DNA of 64,000 nucleotides from Melastoma dodecandrum (taxonomy: Eukaryota; Streptophyta; Magnoliopsida; Myrtales; Melastomataceae), in contig JARUPY010000537.1 of assembly GCA_029817715.1 (NCBI GenBank), positions 1,736,001 to 1,800,000 on the forward strand, given 5' to 3'. The position numbers and the translations under genes were made by a program. Of this stretch, positions 32,706 through 45,200 are shown in pieces (position 1 is the stretch's first letter; every line of letters starts with the position of its first letter). Under the pieces are notes generated by a model that searched no databases, was not told the DNA's origin, and saw only the letters and a list, made by a program, of their open reading frames with translations.

Positions 32706-35673
32706 ATGACATCCGATTCCTCGATCCCAAACGGTTCACCCTCTTCTTCGTTTACGTGCTCCAACTACCAGGTCTTCCTCTCCTTCAGGGGCACAGACGT
32801 CAGGCAGAACTTTCTCGAATGCTTCAAGCACCAGCTCAGTGCCTCGGGAATCGATGCTTTCACCGATTCCGATGGCATCAAGCCATCAGAAGAGTTCAAC
32901 TCGAAGCTCCGCGAGATCATCCGTCGTGCGCAAGTCTGCATCCCCATCTTCTCCGAGCACTTCCCTGACAGCAAAACCTGCCTGAAGGAGGTGAAGTGGA
33001 TGGTGGATTTCCGAAAGACCATCCTCCCCATTTTCTACGGCATCGCACCCTCCGATGTGCGCAAGCAACTTGACCAAAATGGGCCATTCTTCAAAAAGCA
33101 CATCGAGGACAAAGTACCAGAAGAGACGTTGGAGCTCTGGAAATCAGCCCTCGAAAAGGCTACACGTCGGGACGGAGAGGAATTGACCAAGATCGAGGAA
33201 GGGTACGCTTATTCTCACCACTTCCAGTGCTTATCAACACGTTCTCATGGCTATAAAAATCGAGCACCTGATTCAGTATTCTTGAGCTTTTGCAGGTATC
33301 ACGGCCTCATAGATAAGGTCATCGGCACACTCTGGGAGCTTCTGAGGATGGATACTCAGTATTTGCCCAGACATTTAGTGGACATCAGTCACCACGTGGG
33401 GGAAGTCCTGAGAATGCTTGACATCAAACACGCAAACGGAGAATTGGTGCCAGACCAAGAACCGACTGGTACGCGTGTGGTTGTGATACAGGGGCAGCAG
33501 GGGATTGGCAAGACCACTCTTGCCAAGGCCGTGTACAATAAGATCCGCCCTCTCTACCGGATCCGGGGCAGCTGCTTTCTACCAAATGTGAGATGTAAGG
33601 TTAAGGAGGAGAGGCTAATCTCTTTGCAGGAAAAGCTGATCAAGGACCTCCAAGGGCAGACTTGTTTGAAAATCAGGGATTCAGTTGAAGGCGCCAAATT
33701 TATTAGCAACAAGTTCCGTGACAAGGGAGTCTTTTTAGTCCTCGATGATGCAGACTCTGATTGGGAGCGGATCGAGGAATTGATGGGAGGCCTTGATTGG
33801 TTAGGCCAAGGGAGCAAGGTTTTAATAACCACCAACAAGAGAGATATCATCCAGCGCTTCGAGGGAGCTGACCGCGAGGTTATGCAACATGAAGTTGGAG
33901 AACTACCAATTGACAAGGTTGAAGAACTCTTCTGCAAGCATGCTTTCCAAAATGATTCCCATGTAGGTGATTTTGCAGACATCACCAAGAAAATTATTCC
34001 GTTGCTTAAAGGGAATCCCCGTTATATTGAGCTCGTGGGTAAGCATCTCTATGGGAAGGATAACAGCATCTGGAAAAAGATGTGGGAGGAGATGCAGCGG
34101 ATGTTGGAGGCGGAACTTGAAGAAAGCATGGAGAAACTTATGAAATTGATTTATGAGAATCTCAAAACTCATACGCAAGGCATATTTCTTGATATTGCGT
34201 GCTTGTTTAATGGGATGGATAAAAGGATACCCTCTTACCTGTGGGAGGCACATTACAAAGTACCGACTTTGGGAATCTTTGAACTCTACAACTCATCTTG
34301 GTTGAACTTGCGAGGAAACGAGCTACAGATGCCAGATCTGGTGGTTCTACTCGGCAAAAATATTGTCAAGAGGGATGAGGGTAGTGATAATATTTTGAAT
34401 TGTAGCAGGTTGTGGGATTATAGGGATGCATCGCGAGCCTTGGAGGAAGTCCAGGTAGCGGCATTGATGCGTTAGCTTTCTCCCTATTCTATTCTCTTCT
34501 CTTGTCTCTTTCCTCTCATTGTGTTTAACAGTGTCAAAATGTCTAGCAGGAACTGGGCAGTGCCAAGGTCATTGCCCTTCGTCTGGAATTTGACTGCCCA
34601 CCAACCCGCCGCTTCAGCTGCCTTAAGCTCAGCCTTCTGGCAGCACTAAGGGTTCTCATATTATGTCATGCAGAACCCGATGAAGATCTCGTGGATCGTC
34701 TGCCCACAAAGCTGAGTTGGCTTGCCTGGAAAGGATGCCCTAAGGCCTCGCGCCTGCTTCTGTTTTGCACAGCGAATTTGCTCATCCTGGATTTGTCTTC
34801 AACTGGCACATCCTTATCAACATTTGCATGGCAAGGTTGGCAAGACTGTATTCAGGTATAGAAGCCAGATGCAAGCAAATATTTTATCAAACAGATCGGC
34901 CACAGAAGCTAAATCCACCTCTGTCCTCTTGTATGCAGGAAGCCAAAGAGTTGAAAGTTCTGAACTTGTCTGGCCGTTTCGTGGCATCACGAATCTTCCC
35001 TCTTCCGACAAGCTTGGAACATTTGATATTGGAGGGATGCATACTAGATCTTTCTTCGGTCAATGTCCTTCCCAAGTTATTGTCCTTGAACATCAAGCAA
35101 TGCAAACTGGTCAAGGAATTTCCCCCTGTTCTAGGTGAAATGGAAGCTTTGGAAGAAATTCTGATTGACGGAACCGACATCAAGGCGATCACCCTTCCAG
35201 AAAATCTAATGAAGCGACTCAAAGTTTTAAGTGCTCGCAAATGTATAAAGCTGGAGAAAATTCCAGAATTTCCTGACTATTGCAACATGAAAGTTCTGTC
35301 TTTTGAAGGGTGTGGAGAGATCAAGTACCTCCCCGATTCCATTGAGAAGCTCCAACATCTAGAGGAGTTGGACCTGTCGGAGACCATGATTAGTGAATTA
35401 ACTCGTTCCTTCGACAGACTGGAAAAGCTGAAGATTTTGAGAATGAGAAGAACCAATTTGGAGGAGTTCCCCAAAGCTATACAAAGAATGGGAAGTCTGA
35501 GTGAGATAGATTTCTCATGCAGCGGAAGTATGAAGGGAGAGTATGATGTTACGAGTCTGAGCTCTCTCCGAATATTAAAGCTGCCTTCCCCCGAAGGTTC
35601 CAGATTGCGTATGACCAGGATTGCCTATTGCAATCTGGAGATTATTGAATATGACAGCATGGTTATTCACTAG
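32706..35673 (+). CDS. TIR-NB-LRR disease-resistance protein, four exons
   Basis: Intracellular immune receptor. Inferred exons: 32706-33202 (TIR), 33296-34454 (NB-ARC), 34550-34855 and 34939-35673 (LRR). Donors are gtacgc, gtagcg and gtatag; acceptors ttttgcag, ctagcag and tatgcag. The sum is 2697 nt, 898 aa, no stop. The first in-frame ATG (32706) gives MTSDSSIPNG. TIR (about 20-160): YQVFLSFRGTDVR and E95 in TCLKEV at the catalytic position. NB-ARC: P-loop GQQGIGKTT (K238), kinase-2 FLVLDDAD, RNBS-B GSKVLITT, but GLPL reads GNPRYIEL and MHD reads MPD. LRRs include LEHLILEGCILDLSSVNVLP and LEELDLSETMISELTRSF. It is short for a TNL. It is divergent from the other NLR in this window and convergent in orientation with none. 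Confidence 0.88.
33203..33295 (+). other. In-frame 93-bp intron of the TIR-NB-LRR gene
   Basis: The intron between TIR and NB-ARC exons has no stop and is a multiple of three, so retained transcripts would encode the receptor with 31 extra residues. The GG|gtacgc and ttttgcag|G signals and the phase match the TIR junction of the other NLR gene. Confidence 0.7.
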
Positions 35674-36300
35674 AGCTACATTAAGGAAGTGTTCCTAGTT
35701 GCGCCTAGCCACAGGAATCAGTTCCTTGTGTCATGAGATTTGATGTCATGCTACTGCAGCTAAAGGGTGTGAATTCGAGTCCCCGTAGACCTTTCGTCGG
35801 AAGGTCGGTAAACTTCTTATGGCTAGAAGAAGATGGCATTCAAACGTGGAGGTGGATTTGTTATCTCAACGGGCATTGCAAACCCTTGTAAGAAGTTTCC
35901 CGATCCCAAGTATTTTGCACTTCCTGGAGGGTGATCCTGATAACTGTCTTGATGTTGTGAATCTTAAAATTGTCAAGAATCGTCTTGTCTCTGCAAATTC
36001 CCGATCGTGGTGAATTAAAAAATGTAAGGGTCAGATTTTTGTAGACATTCGTCATGTTTCTTTCCTTCGTAATCCTGCAGCGGCCACAGTCAACCCGGAA
36101 ATCCCAGGAATGTTGAGGCGAATGCTCTGTTGATTGGACCACATGAGGCACGATCGATCCAGGTACTCTCGTACTAGGGAAAGGTCCACTTAAAGCTATA
36201 ATGCCCACACCAGATATGGACCCACCCACGACGTTCTGAATACAGACAGGGCCCTCACATCGTATTATCCAACACTAGAGTGAGTATCAAAATTAAGTTA
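35637..36300 (+). repeat. NLR 3'-end repeat unit, copy 1 (source)
   Basis: The last codons of the TIR-NB-LRR gene and about 630 bp downstream recur at 43559-44210 and 61365-61980. Shared landmarks are ttattcactagagct, cagttccttgtgtcatgag, gtagacctttcgtc and cacaccagatatggacccac. A short open frame (ending VKNRLVSANSRSW) is kept in all three but I recognise no family. Confidence 0.85.
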
Positions 36301-36864
36301 GAAAGTAAATCTATACCAATACACTACAATCACACGAGAAGTTCTATCTGATTCCTCCAAAGGCTGTAATTCTGTAGGAACAGCCTCCTGGACATATGCA
36401 TGATCTTCACTCTTTGGGTTAAGACCAGTGGTTGCTTGATCTGTCTAGGATTCTTGTTTCCATTCAGAGCAGAATATTACAACACCAAAATTTATTATTA
36501 TTGTAATCCCTGAAATTGTGAATTCGTACTCTCAACAATTTCATTTGTTTTAGTTTAAAGCCCAAAGTTCATACTTCTGAAAAATGGGCATTTTAAAATA
36601 GCATTAAATTGATCAAAGCCCAATTAAATAAATCAAATAAAGTGACAAATTTATTTATTTTTAATAATTTCTTTATATACATTCAATCAAAATCCTCTTT
36701 CAGATTATAGCGGCAAACCCTAGATGCATCGTTGTTTGTTGTCCCTGCCTCCGGCACCGACCCCGGATGCTTCTCCCCAGATTCCCCCAAAGACACACAG
36801 AAGGATGCTGGTCACTCGAACAACAGCACCTCTCTTCCCGGCAGCGACCTCAGCCGCGACCTCT
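36301..36864. other. No gene recognised
   Basis: AT-rich sequence. Nothing identifiable apart from a decayed flank before the LTR-like repeat. Confidence 0.35.
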
Positions 36865-38800
36865 CGATGACACATGAATTTTGGACTTCATTCTTAATAG
36901 GTCAAAAAGGTAAGACTCGGGATGAAAATTACTCGAGAGATGTCTTCCCAGCATGAGATCAAGATTAACAAAATTTGAGAAGTGCTTCTCGAGTAGCATA
37001 TAAATAACCTGACAAAGCTCGAGACTCGAACAGTTTGTCATTACTCGAGAACACGTAATATCTCGAGTAGACTTACACTGAACACGTCTGATAACGTCAA
37101 TGGAACAAGATACGTGGTAAGTTTAGAGAAGTCAATTGAGACATGACGTGCATGGTTCCTATAAAATAGGGATCTGATTGGGCACACGATCTAGGGAGAT
37201 CGTGTACTAGCTAAATAACCGTAACTACAAGATTTTTGAAATATAAATGACAGAAGGAACGAGGAGAAAGACACAATGAACCTCACCAACCCAAAATTTG
37301 TTAAGTTGGTCTAAAGCCATTTTCCGTAGCGTCATGGAACCACCATCACTTCACTACATCCGGCCACCAATTCATTAAGGTAGATTCTATAAAGGGATCT
37401 ACCGTAGCCGCCGTTCGTTCATCATCGTTCGTTTGGATCATCCCGTCATCGTTTTCAAGTCCTTTTGTTGTATTTTCGTTCACGTCATGTTTGTAAGCGG
37501 TGTAGAATCTTAAACTTTGTAATTCAACACTGTTTTATCAATTCAAGTATTGTTTTCGGTTCAGTTTTCTTTCTTTCACTTTACGACGACCACAAATCAA
37601 AGTAAAATTTGATTCGTGTTGCGAAGAACGCAATTTCGCGCCAACACGTTTTTGGCAACCACTATGTGAGTTTAATCGAACCTGGTCGGACATCTTCTGG
37701 GGAGCCATTGCTCTTGTGCCGATGAAGAAAGTTCAAAACTTTGGAAAGAAGAAAAACAGAGGACTAACTTTTATCGGAGAAAGGGTCGAGCTTTGATATT
37801 GTATCGTTTTCTTGAAGATGAAAAGAAATAAAGGCTTCGAACACAGAGGACATTTAATATTCTCATAACCCTGCCAACAAATGAGCGGGAAAAGAGATCT
37901 TGCTTGATAAGTTTTGTCTACAATACAGTGTTAAAACGTTACAAAAAATCTTGGGTTTTTGTATTAATGACTTAAGGACAAGGATTCTTATGGAAAAATA
38001 AACATAAAGTTCCCCACATTATGTTTAACAAGGGAGCTTAATGTCGACACATGAATTTTGGGCTTCGTTCTTAATGGGTCTAAGAGGTAATACTCGGGAT
38101 GAACATTACTTGAGGAGTGCATCCACGGCATGAGCCCAAGATTAACGTCACTCGAGCAGTGCTTCTCGAGTAGCTTACAAATGACCAGATAGAGCTCGAG
38201 ACTCAGACAGTCTGCCATTACTCGAGAATATGTAATATCTCGAGTAGACTTACACTAAAAACATCTAGTAATGTCAATGGAATGGGACACGTGGCAGCTT
38301 AGAGAAACCCATTAAGACATGACGTGCATGATTCATATAAAATAGGGATCCTATTATGCATACGATCAAGGGAGATTATGTTCTAGCTAACTAACCGTAA
38401 TTACAATATTATGGAACTATAAAAGATAGAAGGAACGATGAGAAAGACACGATCAACCACACAAACCCATCATTTGTCTAAGTTTGTCTATAGCCTTTGT
38501 TCTCCCCACTGCTTCTTGAAAGCGTCCTGAACCAGCGTCCTGAAACCACCATCACTTCACTACATCCACCACCGATCTATCAAGGTAGATTCTGTTAAAG
38601 GAATCTTCCGTAACCGCCGTTCAACCGTCGTCGTTCGCTTGGAGCACCCGAGTCCCTTTTGTTGTATTTTTGTTCATATGTCTGTAGGTGGTGTAGAATC
38701 TTAAATTTTGTAATTCAACACTGTTTTACAAATTCAAGTATTAGTTTTCTGTTAAGTTTACCTTCTTTTACTTTACGACGACCACAAATCACTGTAAAAT
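36865..38800 (+). mobile_element. Short LTR element: two ~770-bp LTR-like repeats around a ~410-bp interior
   Basis: The repeats at about 36865-37631 and 38042-38800 share order and sequence (acacatgaattttgg, actcgag, gcttctcgagtagc, tataaaataggga, tttacgacgaccacaaatc). After the first comes gcgccaacacgtttttggc, resembling an LTR/primer-site boundary. Before the second is purine-rich aacaagggagctta. The interior encodes nothing, so it is a deleted or non-autonomous element. LTR ends are approximate. Confidence 0.65.
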
Positions 38801-39867
38801 TCGACTTTACCTCGTATGATTTAAATATCATTTCATCCGTACATTCTTTAATATAATAATGCTTTATTCCACCTTTTTTAATTGAATGTTAATTATTTTG
38901 GTGAATTAATCAAATAACTATTTTTATGTATACTTACATACATATTCAAACAATAGTTATTTTTAGCATTTTAGTTATTTCAACGATTGTCATATGATTG
39001 TTTAATAAATCTTCAATTTGAAATTTCTCTAATGATTCTCGTTATCTCATGATCACTAGAATATATTATTTATATCATTTTCTCGTTTATTTTGTAAAAT
39101 TGAGCTAGGAATCTGATGTAATCGGCCAGACAATTTCTCAAGGCGGAGCACATGATTGGAGGAACATGAGTACGGTGGAAAGCTTAACTGGAGCGGTACA
39201 ACTGACGACGCCTTTGCAGATAAAATGCTATCCTCGGCGGGCCTACGATATAGGAGGGAATATGCGGGCCTCTCGATCTATTTTTTTTTTTTATACCGTG
39301 GGCTCAAGTACATAGGTTAATCATAACCCTTCTCTGCCTACTTTGATCCAAATACATGTCTTACTTTATTGTCGCATGCTGTTTGCTAATCGACAAATAT
39401 GAGTTCGGTCGTAAGACTCTGAATCGGGTCAATGCCCATAAAACCGACACATGAGTCTGGACTAATGTTTGAATCCGGTTCAATCCCCATTAATCAGACA
39501 AACTTTTACAAAGCATTCGCATGTTTGCCTCAATTAGAATTATTACTTATAAAAATAAATGTTGTAAGTTTTTTCCACGGTATTGTGTAGTTGACTACAC
39601 TTCATTTACTAATCTCATCCAATTAGTGTGAAATGCTTTCATACTTCATGAATCAATACGTCACTTTGTCATACTCACGGTAGCTATCGTGGGAGTTTAC
39701 CCGTGCCGACAATTTGTCTCGCTGTCGGCAATGTGGACCAAAGTTGAGCGAAAGGCCCTATTCTCATAGCATTTCGTTATCGATGCATGTCCCGCAATCA
39801 ATCAATACATAAAAAAGGACGAACCAAGCCTTCTCACATATTTGGGTTTTGGGATGACGGCCGTGTG
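37840..39867 (+). repeat. Segmental duplication, block 1 left part
   Basis: Collinear and nearly identical with about 57371-59487 (offset about 19.5 kb). It contains the 3' LTR-like repeat and about 1 kb of following AT-rich DNA with no gene. Confidence 0.85.
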
Positions 39868-42225
39868 TGACCACGGCTCTAGGAAGCCAGGTGGGAGCCA
39901 CCCAATCCTCCTTCAGGGCGCATACTCCTTCCGAGTCCATATCTAGGCTTGAGTTCCATAAGGAATTCAATGATATGAAGAACTTGATGGATAGGCATTT
40001 CACTGGGCTACACGACAATATAGCTAAGATACTAGAGCAAATCACAGCCTTAAACAGGCCAAGCGCCGTCGCAAAGCCAAATAACCTTGTAGACAGAGGA
40101 AGTTTATATGTGAGAACCCACGTAGACAACTCTGTCTACAGAGCGAAATCATTGGTGAAACAATTTGTACCAGGTGTCTACAGAAAAGACATGTATCCTT
40201 ACGGAAATTCATATTCTGAATACATAGACTGGGAATGGACTCTGACGAGTCTACGAGAATGACCAGTCGTAATCGCGTCTACGAAGACGACGACGTAGAC
40301 TGGGACGAAATCGACGTTCAAATTATGCTTCCCGTCATTGGCGTAGAGAGGGCTTTTCCGATGATAAGGCTCCAGTTGGAGAGTTTGTGCTCGTAACAAA
40401 ACCACCTGTTGAGGTAGATGTCCCTAAAGTAAAAACTTTTGTTGACGATTGTGGCCGTTAAGGAAAACCTCTAATCGATGAATATGTTTGTATTGCAAAC
40501 CCGTCGCCAAAGGTTGATAAAGTTAAGCAGTTTGGTCCGCCAACCCTTAAAGATGTAGGGATATAAGTGGTAGAACAAATTATGTCAAATTATGTGCGTG
40601 TAATCGACGATCAACCATTAAAGAGAGAAATCACAATTCATATTTATCGTACTTTCCAAACAAAGATTAACATCGTAGAGAATGTCCTTGAACTTCCCAA
40701 GCATGAGCCGTGGGCGCCTGGAGAAACAATAATGGCCAACCCATTATTATGGTGCCACTTGCCCTTTGACCCGGGTGGCTCGCAACACGATTTAAGACAA
40801 CGTCTTGCGCAACAAAATAAGTACATGGACATAGTGATCCAACCTACATGGGCTTATAGAGTTTGGCAAATACCATGCGATCACGCAATTTGGCGTTAGG
40901 TTTTAAATCCCCAAAGTTCCTTTCGTTTTAAGTTTCTTTATTCGTAATCCAAACCACTTCCCAATGCTGGGTTAGACTCCCAGCTAAGATCGTCTCACCC
41001 TAAGAGGGGGACTTATGTTGACATGGCAAAAATCTTGGGCTTAATTATAAGAAATCATAAGTCCAAGCCCACTTTTATGTGAGCCCGCCAGGGAAGTACT
41101 AAGTCTACAAAGGACTGTCGGTGTTAAGTCTACGAGAGTCAAGTCTACGAGGGTCTAAGTCTACGAGGGTCAAGTCTATGGGGGTTAAGTCTACGAGGGT
41201 CTAAGTCTACAAGGACCCACGTCTACGTGGGTCAAGTCTACGGGGGTTAAGTCTACGAGGGTCTAAGTCTACGAGGACCCATGTCTGCGAGGGTCTAAGT
41301 CTACGCCCCACGTCTACGAGGGTCAAGTCTACGAGGATCAGAAAAGATCTTGACTTTGAGATTTTTTGGAAAGAAGAATATGGGGCCACGTTCCTTTTGG
41401 AAAGATCTTCAGATGGAGAAAATCTGGGGATTTGATTTAATTGATTTAATATACGAAAGAGAAGTGGTTAAGTTGGATAAAAGCCACGATCAGATTGTTA
41501 TCAAGATTTTAGGGAGTTGATTGAGAGGGCCACGACCTTCAAAATATCCTAAGAACGTGTCAGACGTGCTAAGCATCCTGAACACCACGAGTCTCAATAT
41601 AAAAGGGAGAAGACCATTAGAAAAAATTACGATCAATCAGCCAAACACAGATTTGCATTGCTCGTCACCCTTAGACTTTAATAGATACCTCGGCCTGGGT
41701 TATTTGGTTACTACCTTCAACACCAGAGTGAGCAACTGTAGCTTTGGTGATCACCTTCCGCCAGCACTTCCACCGTCCCGGCGAGCAACCGTAACCAAGG
41801 CAACAACCCTCCGTTAGCACTACCACCGCCAGGACGAGCAACCGTAGTCCTGGCAAACATCCTCCACCTGCACTTCCATCACCAGGGTGTTCAACCGAAG
41901 CCTTGGCATCCATATCTGACGCTACCTTCGACCATCATCCGTCCGTCAAGCATCCAGCAGTCAGACTCTACCTTCCGGGTGCACGAGTCTACAGCGCACT
42001 GTAGCAAGTCTACGACGTCATCAGCGAGTCTACGACGCCTCCATCACCCGAATCACCGCTTTTCGTTCATTTTAATGGCTGTAAGCTTTTGATTTCTCTT
42101 GCGAAACTTCGAATTTGTAACCGTCATTTATTTTCATTGAAATTTATCTTTCTTGCGACCACATACATTTCTCCGTGAGTCCAGTTGCCAAATATTTCCG
42201 ATGTAATCTGTTTTCTATGCGAACA
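39868..42225 (+). mobile_element. LTR-retrotransposon fragment interrupting the duplication (gag-like ORFs, PPT, 3' LTR)
   Basis: Present only in block 1 of the duplication. An open frame to 40262 looks gag-like (EFHKEFNDMKNLMDRHF); another at 40567-40899 (PWAPGETIMANPLLWCHLPF) is unrecognised. At about 41000 a purine tract aagagggggactta precedes TGTTGACATGGCAAAAATC, the start of an LTR of about 1.2 kb with cgcaatataaaaggg-type TATA near 41600. Replaces about 520 bp seen in block 2. Protease, RT and integrase are absent. The first ORF is disrupted at 40262. Confidence 0.6.
41099..41340 (+). repeat. Minisatellite of ~15-bp AAGTCTACGAGGGTC units inside an LTR
   Basis: About 14 degenerate units of (t)aagtctacgagggt(c), with variants such as gtctacgtgggtc and gtctatgggggtt, lie in the presumed U3 of the LTR upstream of its TATA-like box. 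The word gtctacgac recurs near 42000. Confidence 0.85.
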
Positions 42226-45200
42226 GTGATCCAATCTTACATATATGCTAGAGAATAAGGAAAAATGAAATGTATTTTTTAAGTTATAGAAGACCATGAC
42301 TACCTTTTATTATACAAATATTTATTTAACTATGCTTACTGTTATTCTTTTTTGTTGTTCTTAAAATGACAATAACAACAAATAGTCTTAACAACGATAA
42401 ATTATTATCTATGCATATAATAGAGACATATTAATGAACATTATATTCTTGATTTTTCGCGACATATTTAACTATTCAGATTTATTTATACGCATAAATA
42501 AATTATTATTAATTATGAAACTCATATTATATTGTCGTATCACGTGGGGTTCACTTGATAATAATTTGGTTTTTATGGTCCAGGAATGAATAACATCGAT
42601 TCGATTCTAATATTTCCCGAAATTCTAACATTTTTTTGGTCAAAACAAAAGAAAGCCATTGGTGACTCCATCGGGGAGAACAACAGGTATCAGGAGCAGC
42701 ATTTGCATGTCAAATTCTGCCCGCTTCTCCGTCGGAAGATTACAAAAAATAAATTAGATGTAGAATTTACGTTGTCAGATTAAAGCGCGATCCGTTAATG
42801 GATGAAGGAGAATATATCACTATGATTAAAGAAGTTACAACTTTAAGTTGAGATCATCTCTAACATCATCAACCCAGTTGACTACAAGAGTCTGCTTTCA
42901 TCGTTGAAAATAAACTTGAAAGGGTTTTTTTATGATTTTCCAACACAGTTTTCTTTACCGATACTCGACACACGAGACTTCTCTGAATACATAGAAGGTA
43001 TGGTTTGAAAAATAGGTGTGCGAAGAGGAGAAGAAAGTTGATGTCACAGTGTATGTTGGTTGCTCATCAAACTTCATCATCATGGTGAGTGTTACATGCC
43101 TGAGGGCGTGGATGGTGAAGGCATGACTCGTGGTTGTCTCCATGAGCAACGTTCATGAGGGAGGCACGAACAGACATATGGTTCGTGTAAGGGTGTGGCT
43201 GTGAGGAGGCACGGGCTGTCTAAGGTCATAGACGCGGTGCTACGTGAAGAGACGCTATGAAAGGTCGTGTTCCTTGAGTTGGCGTCCTTGGAAGGTTATG
43301 TCTATTGTGAAGGGGAGTCCCTCATCAAAAGGGGGCAACCCCAGGAGCGGTTCAAGGCGGTTATGTTAGGTGCCCCTTGAGCCAACATGCCTCTACATTG
43401 TAATGTATAGTGAAAAGCCACGATCCCAATAAGAGGGCTTGTAAAGGGGCGTACGCAGATAACTTGTATTCGGGAATTTTAGTGAAACACAAAGGGTATC
43501 TTTCATCTAAAACACTTGTGTGCTTCTGTTGTGCGCGGGTTGATCGTGCTCGTGGGCGATTATTGAATGTGATGGCGAGGTTATTCACTAGAGCTAATTC
43601 AGGAAGTGTTACTAGTTGCGTCTTGTCATAGTAATCAGTTCCTTGTGTCATGAGATTTTGGTGTCATGCTGCTGCAGCTGAATTCGAGTCTCTGTAGACC
43701 TTTCGTCTGAAGGTTGGAAAACTTCTTATGGCTAGAAGAAGATGGCGTTCCAACGTGGAGGTGGATTTGTTTATCTCAACCGGCATTGCAAACCCTTGTA
43801 AGAAGTTTCCCGATCCCAAGTATTTTGCACTTCCTGAAGGGTGATCCTGATAAATGTCTTGACGTTATGAATCTTAAAACTGTCAAGAATCGTCTTATCT
43901 CTGTAAATTCCCGATCGTGGTGAATTGAAAAAATGTAAGCGTCAGATTTTCGTCGACATTCGTCGTGTTTCTTTCCTTTGTAATCCCGCAGCGGCGACAG
44001 TCAACCCGGTAATCCCAGGAATGTTGAGGCGAATGCTCTGTTGATCGGATAACATGGGGAACGATTGATCCCGGTGCTCTCTTACCAGGGAAAGCTCCAC
44101 TTAAATCTATAATGCCCACACCAGATATGGACCCACCCACGATGTTCGGAATACAGACTGACTCCTGACATGGTATTATCCAACACTAGGGTGAGTATCA
44201 GAATTAATTTCGAAAGTAAATCTGTACCTATACACTTTAATCACATGAGAAGTTCTATCTGATTCCTCCAAATGGACCACACTTTAATGGTAATTCTACT
44301 CTCAATGGCATCGTCGGACTCAGAAGTGAATAGATTTGATCGTGATATGAAAGTTGTTGCAACCTTTTTTATGTCATAGATTCGAAAACATCATACAATA
44401 TGTTTTTAGTTTAGGACGGCCGTGAATTCATGAATATGGAATTATTGCATCTCCTCTTCATCAACATTTTATATTTGTAAACGATGGAGCGATAGACCAC
44501 GGATGGGGCATATGCTAAACATTTCACCAAAAGCATAATCTTATTTAGCCGACCTAAGTTTCATTTAGATAAATCCTTCAATGTCGAAGAGCAAGTCGCG
44601 AAGATTGAACTTTTGAAACCAATTAATTCTAAAGAGAATTGCACCACTTGTTTGCAAGTAAAGTATTGAGAAAGTTGGAAACGAAGAAATGAACAAAACA
44701 ACGAAGATTGTTGCATCAGTCATCCTATATATTTTGCAAGCAATCAGAAAAGTCAGAGAAGGAAGGAAATCCAACTTCTATATATTATGTAGAAGATTTG
44801 GACTAGAGACAAGCAATCATTGACGTAGAAAAATTTGCTTAATGTTCTCAAACGAAGAGTAGATATTATTAGGTGAAGAACTCCTCGGTTTATTTACTTT
44901 AAAAATACTTTGAATCATTGATAATTCAAAGGAATATTTTGCGGTCACATATTTGAGGTTTGAGCATTCTGGCTATTTGAAGCATGACACATTCAGATAT
45001 CTTGGCTGTGACTATCTACTTTTCTATTACTTCCCTTTCGACAAGTAAAAAAAGAAATAATAGTTACCTTCATTAGAAATAATATCATTTATCGATCTTT
45101 CATCATTATGTTATTATTGATAATCGTCTAAACTACTTTAGTCTAGTAATGGATAAGTTTTGTGAACAATTTCGGCCTCGGACAACATGCTTCTTCCATG

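Noticed and set aside
35750..35800. tRNA-like B-box (gtgaattcgagtcccc) downstream of the NLR, possible SINE
   Set aside because: No convincing A-box at the right distance, no tRNA fold and no poly-A tail seen.
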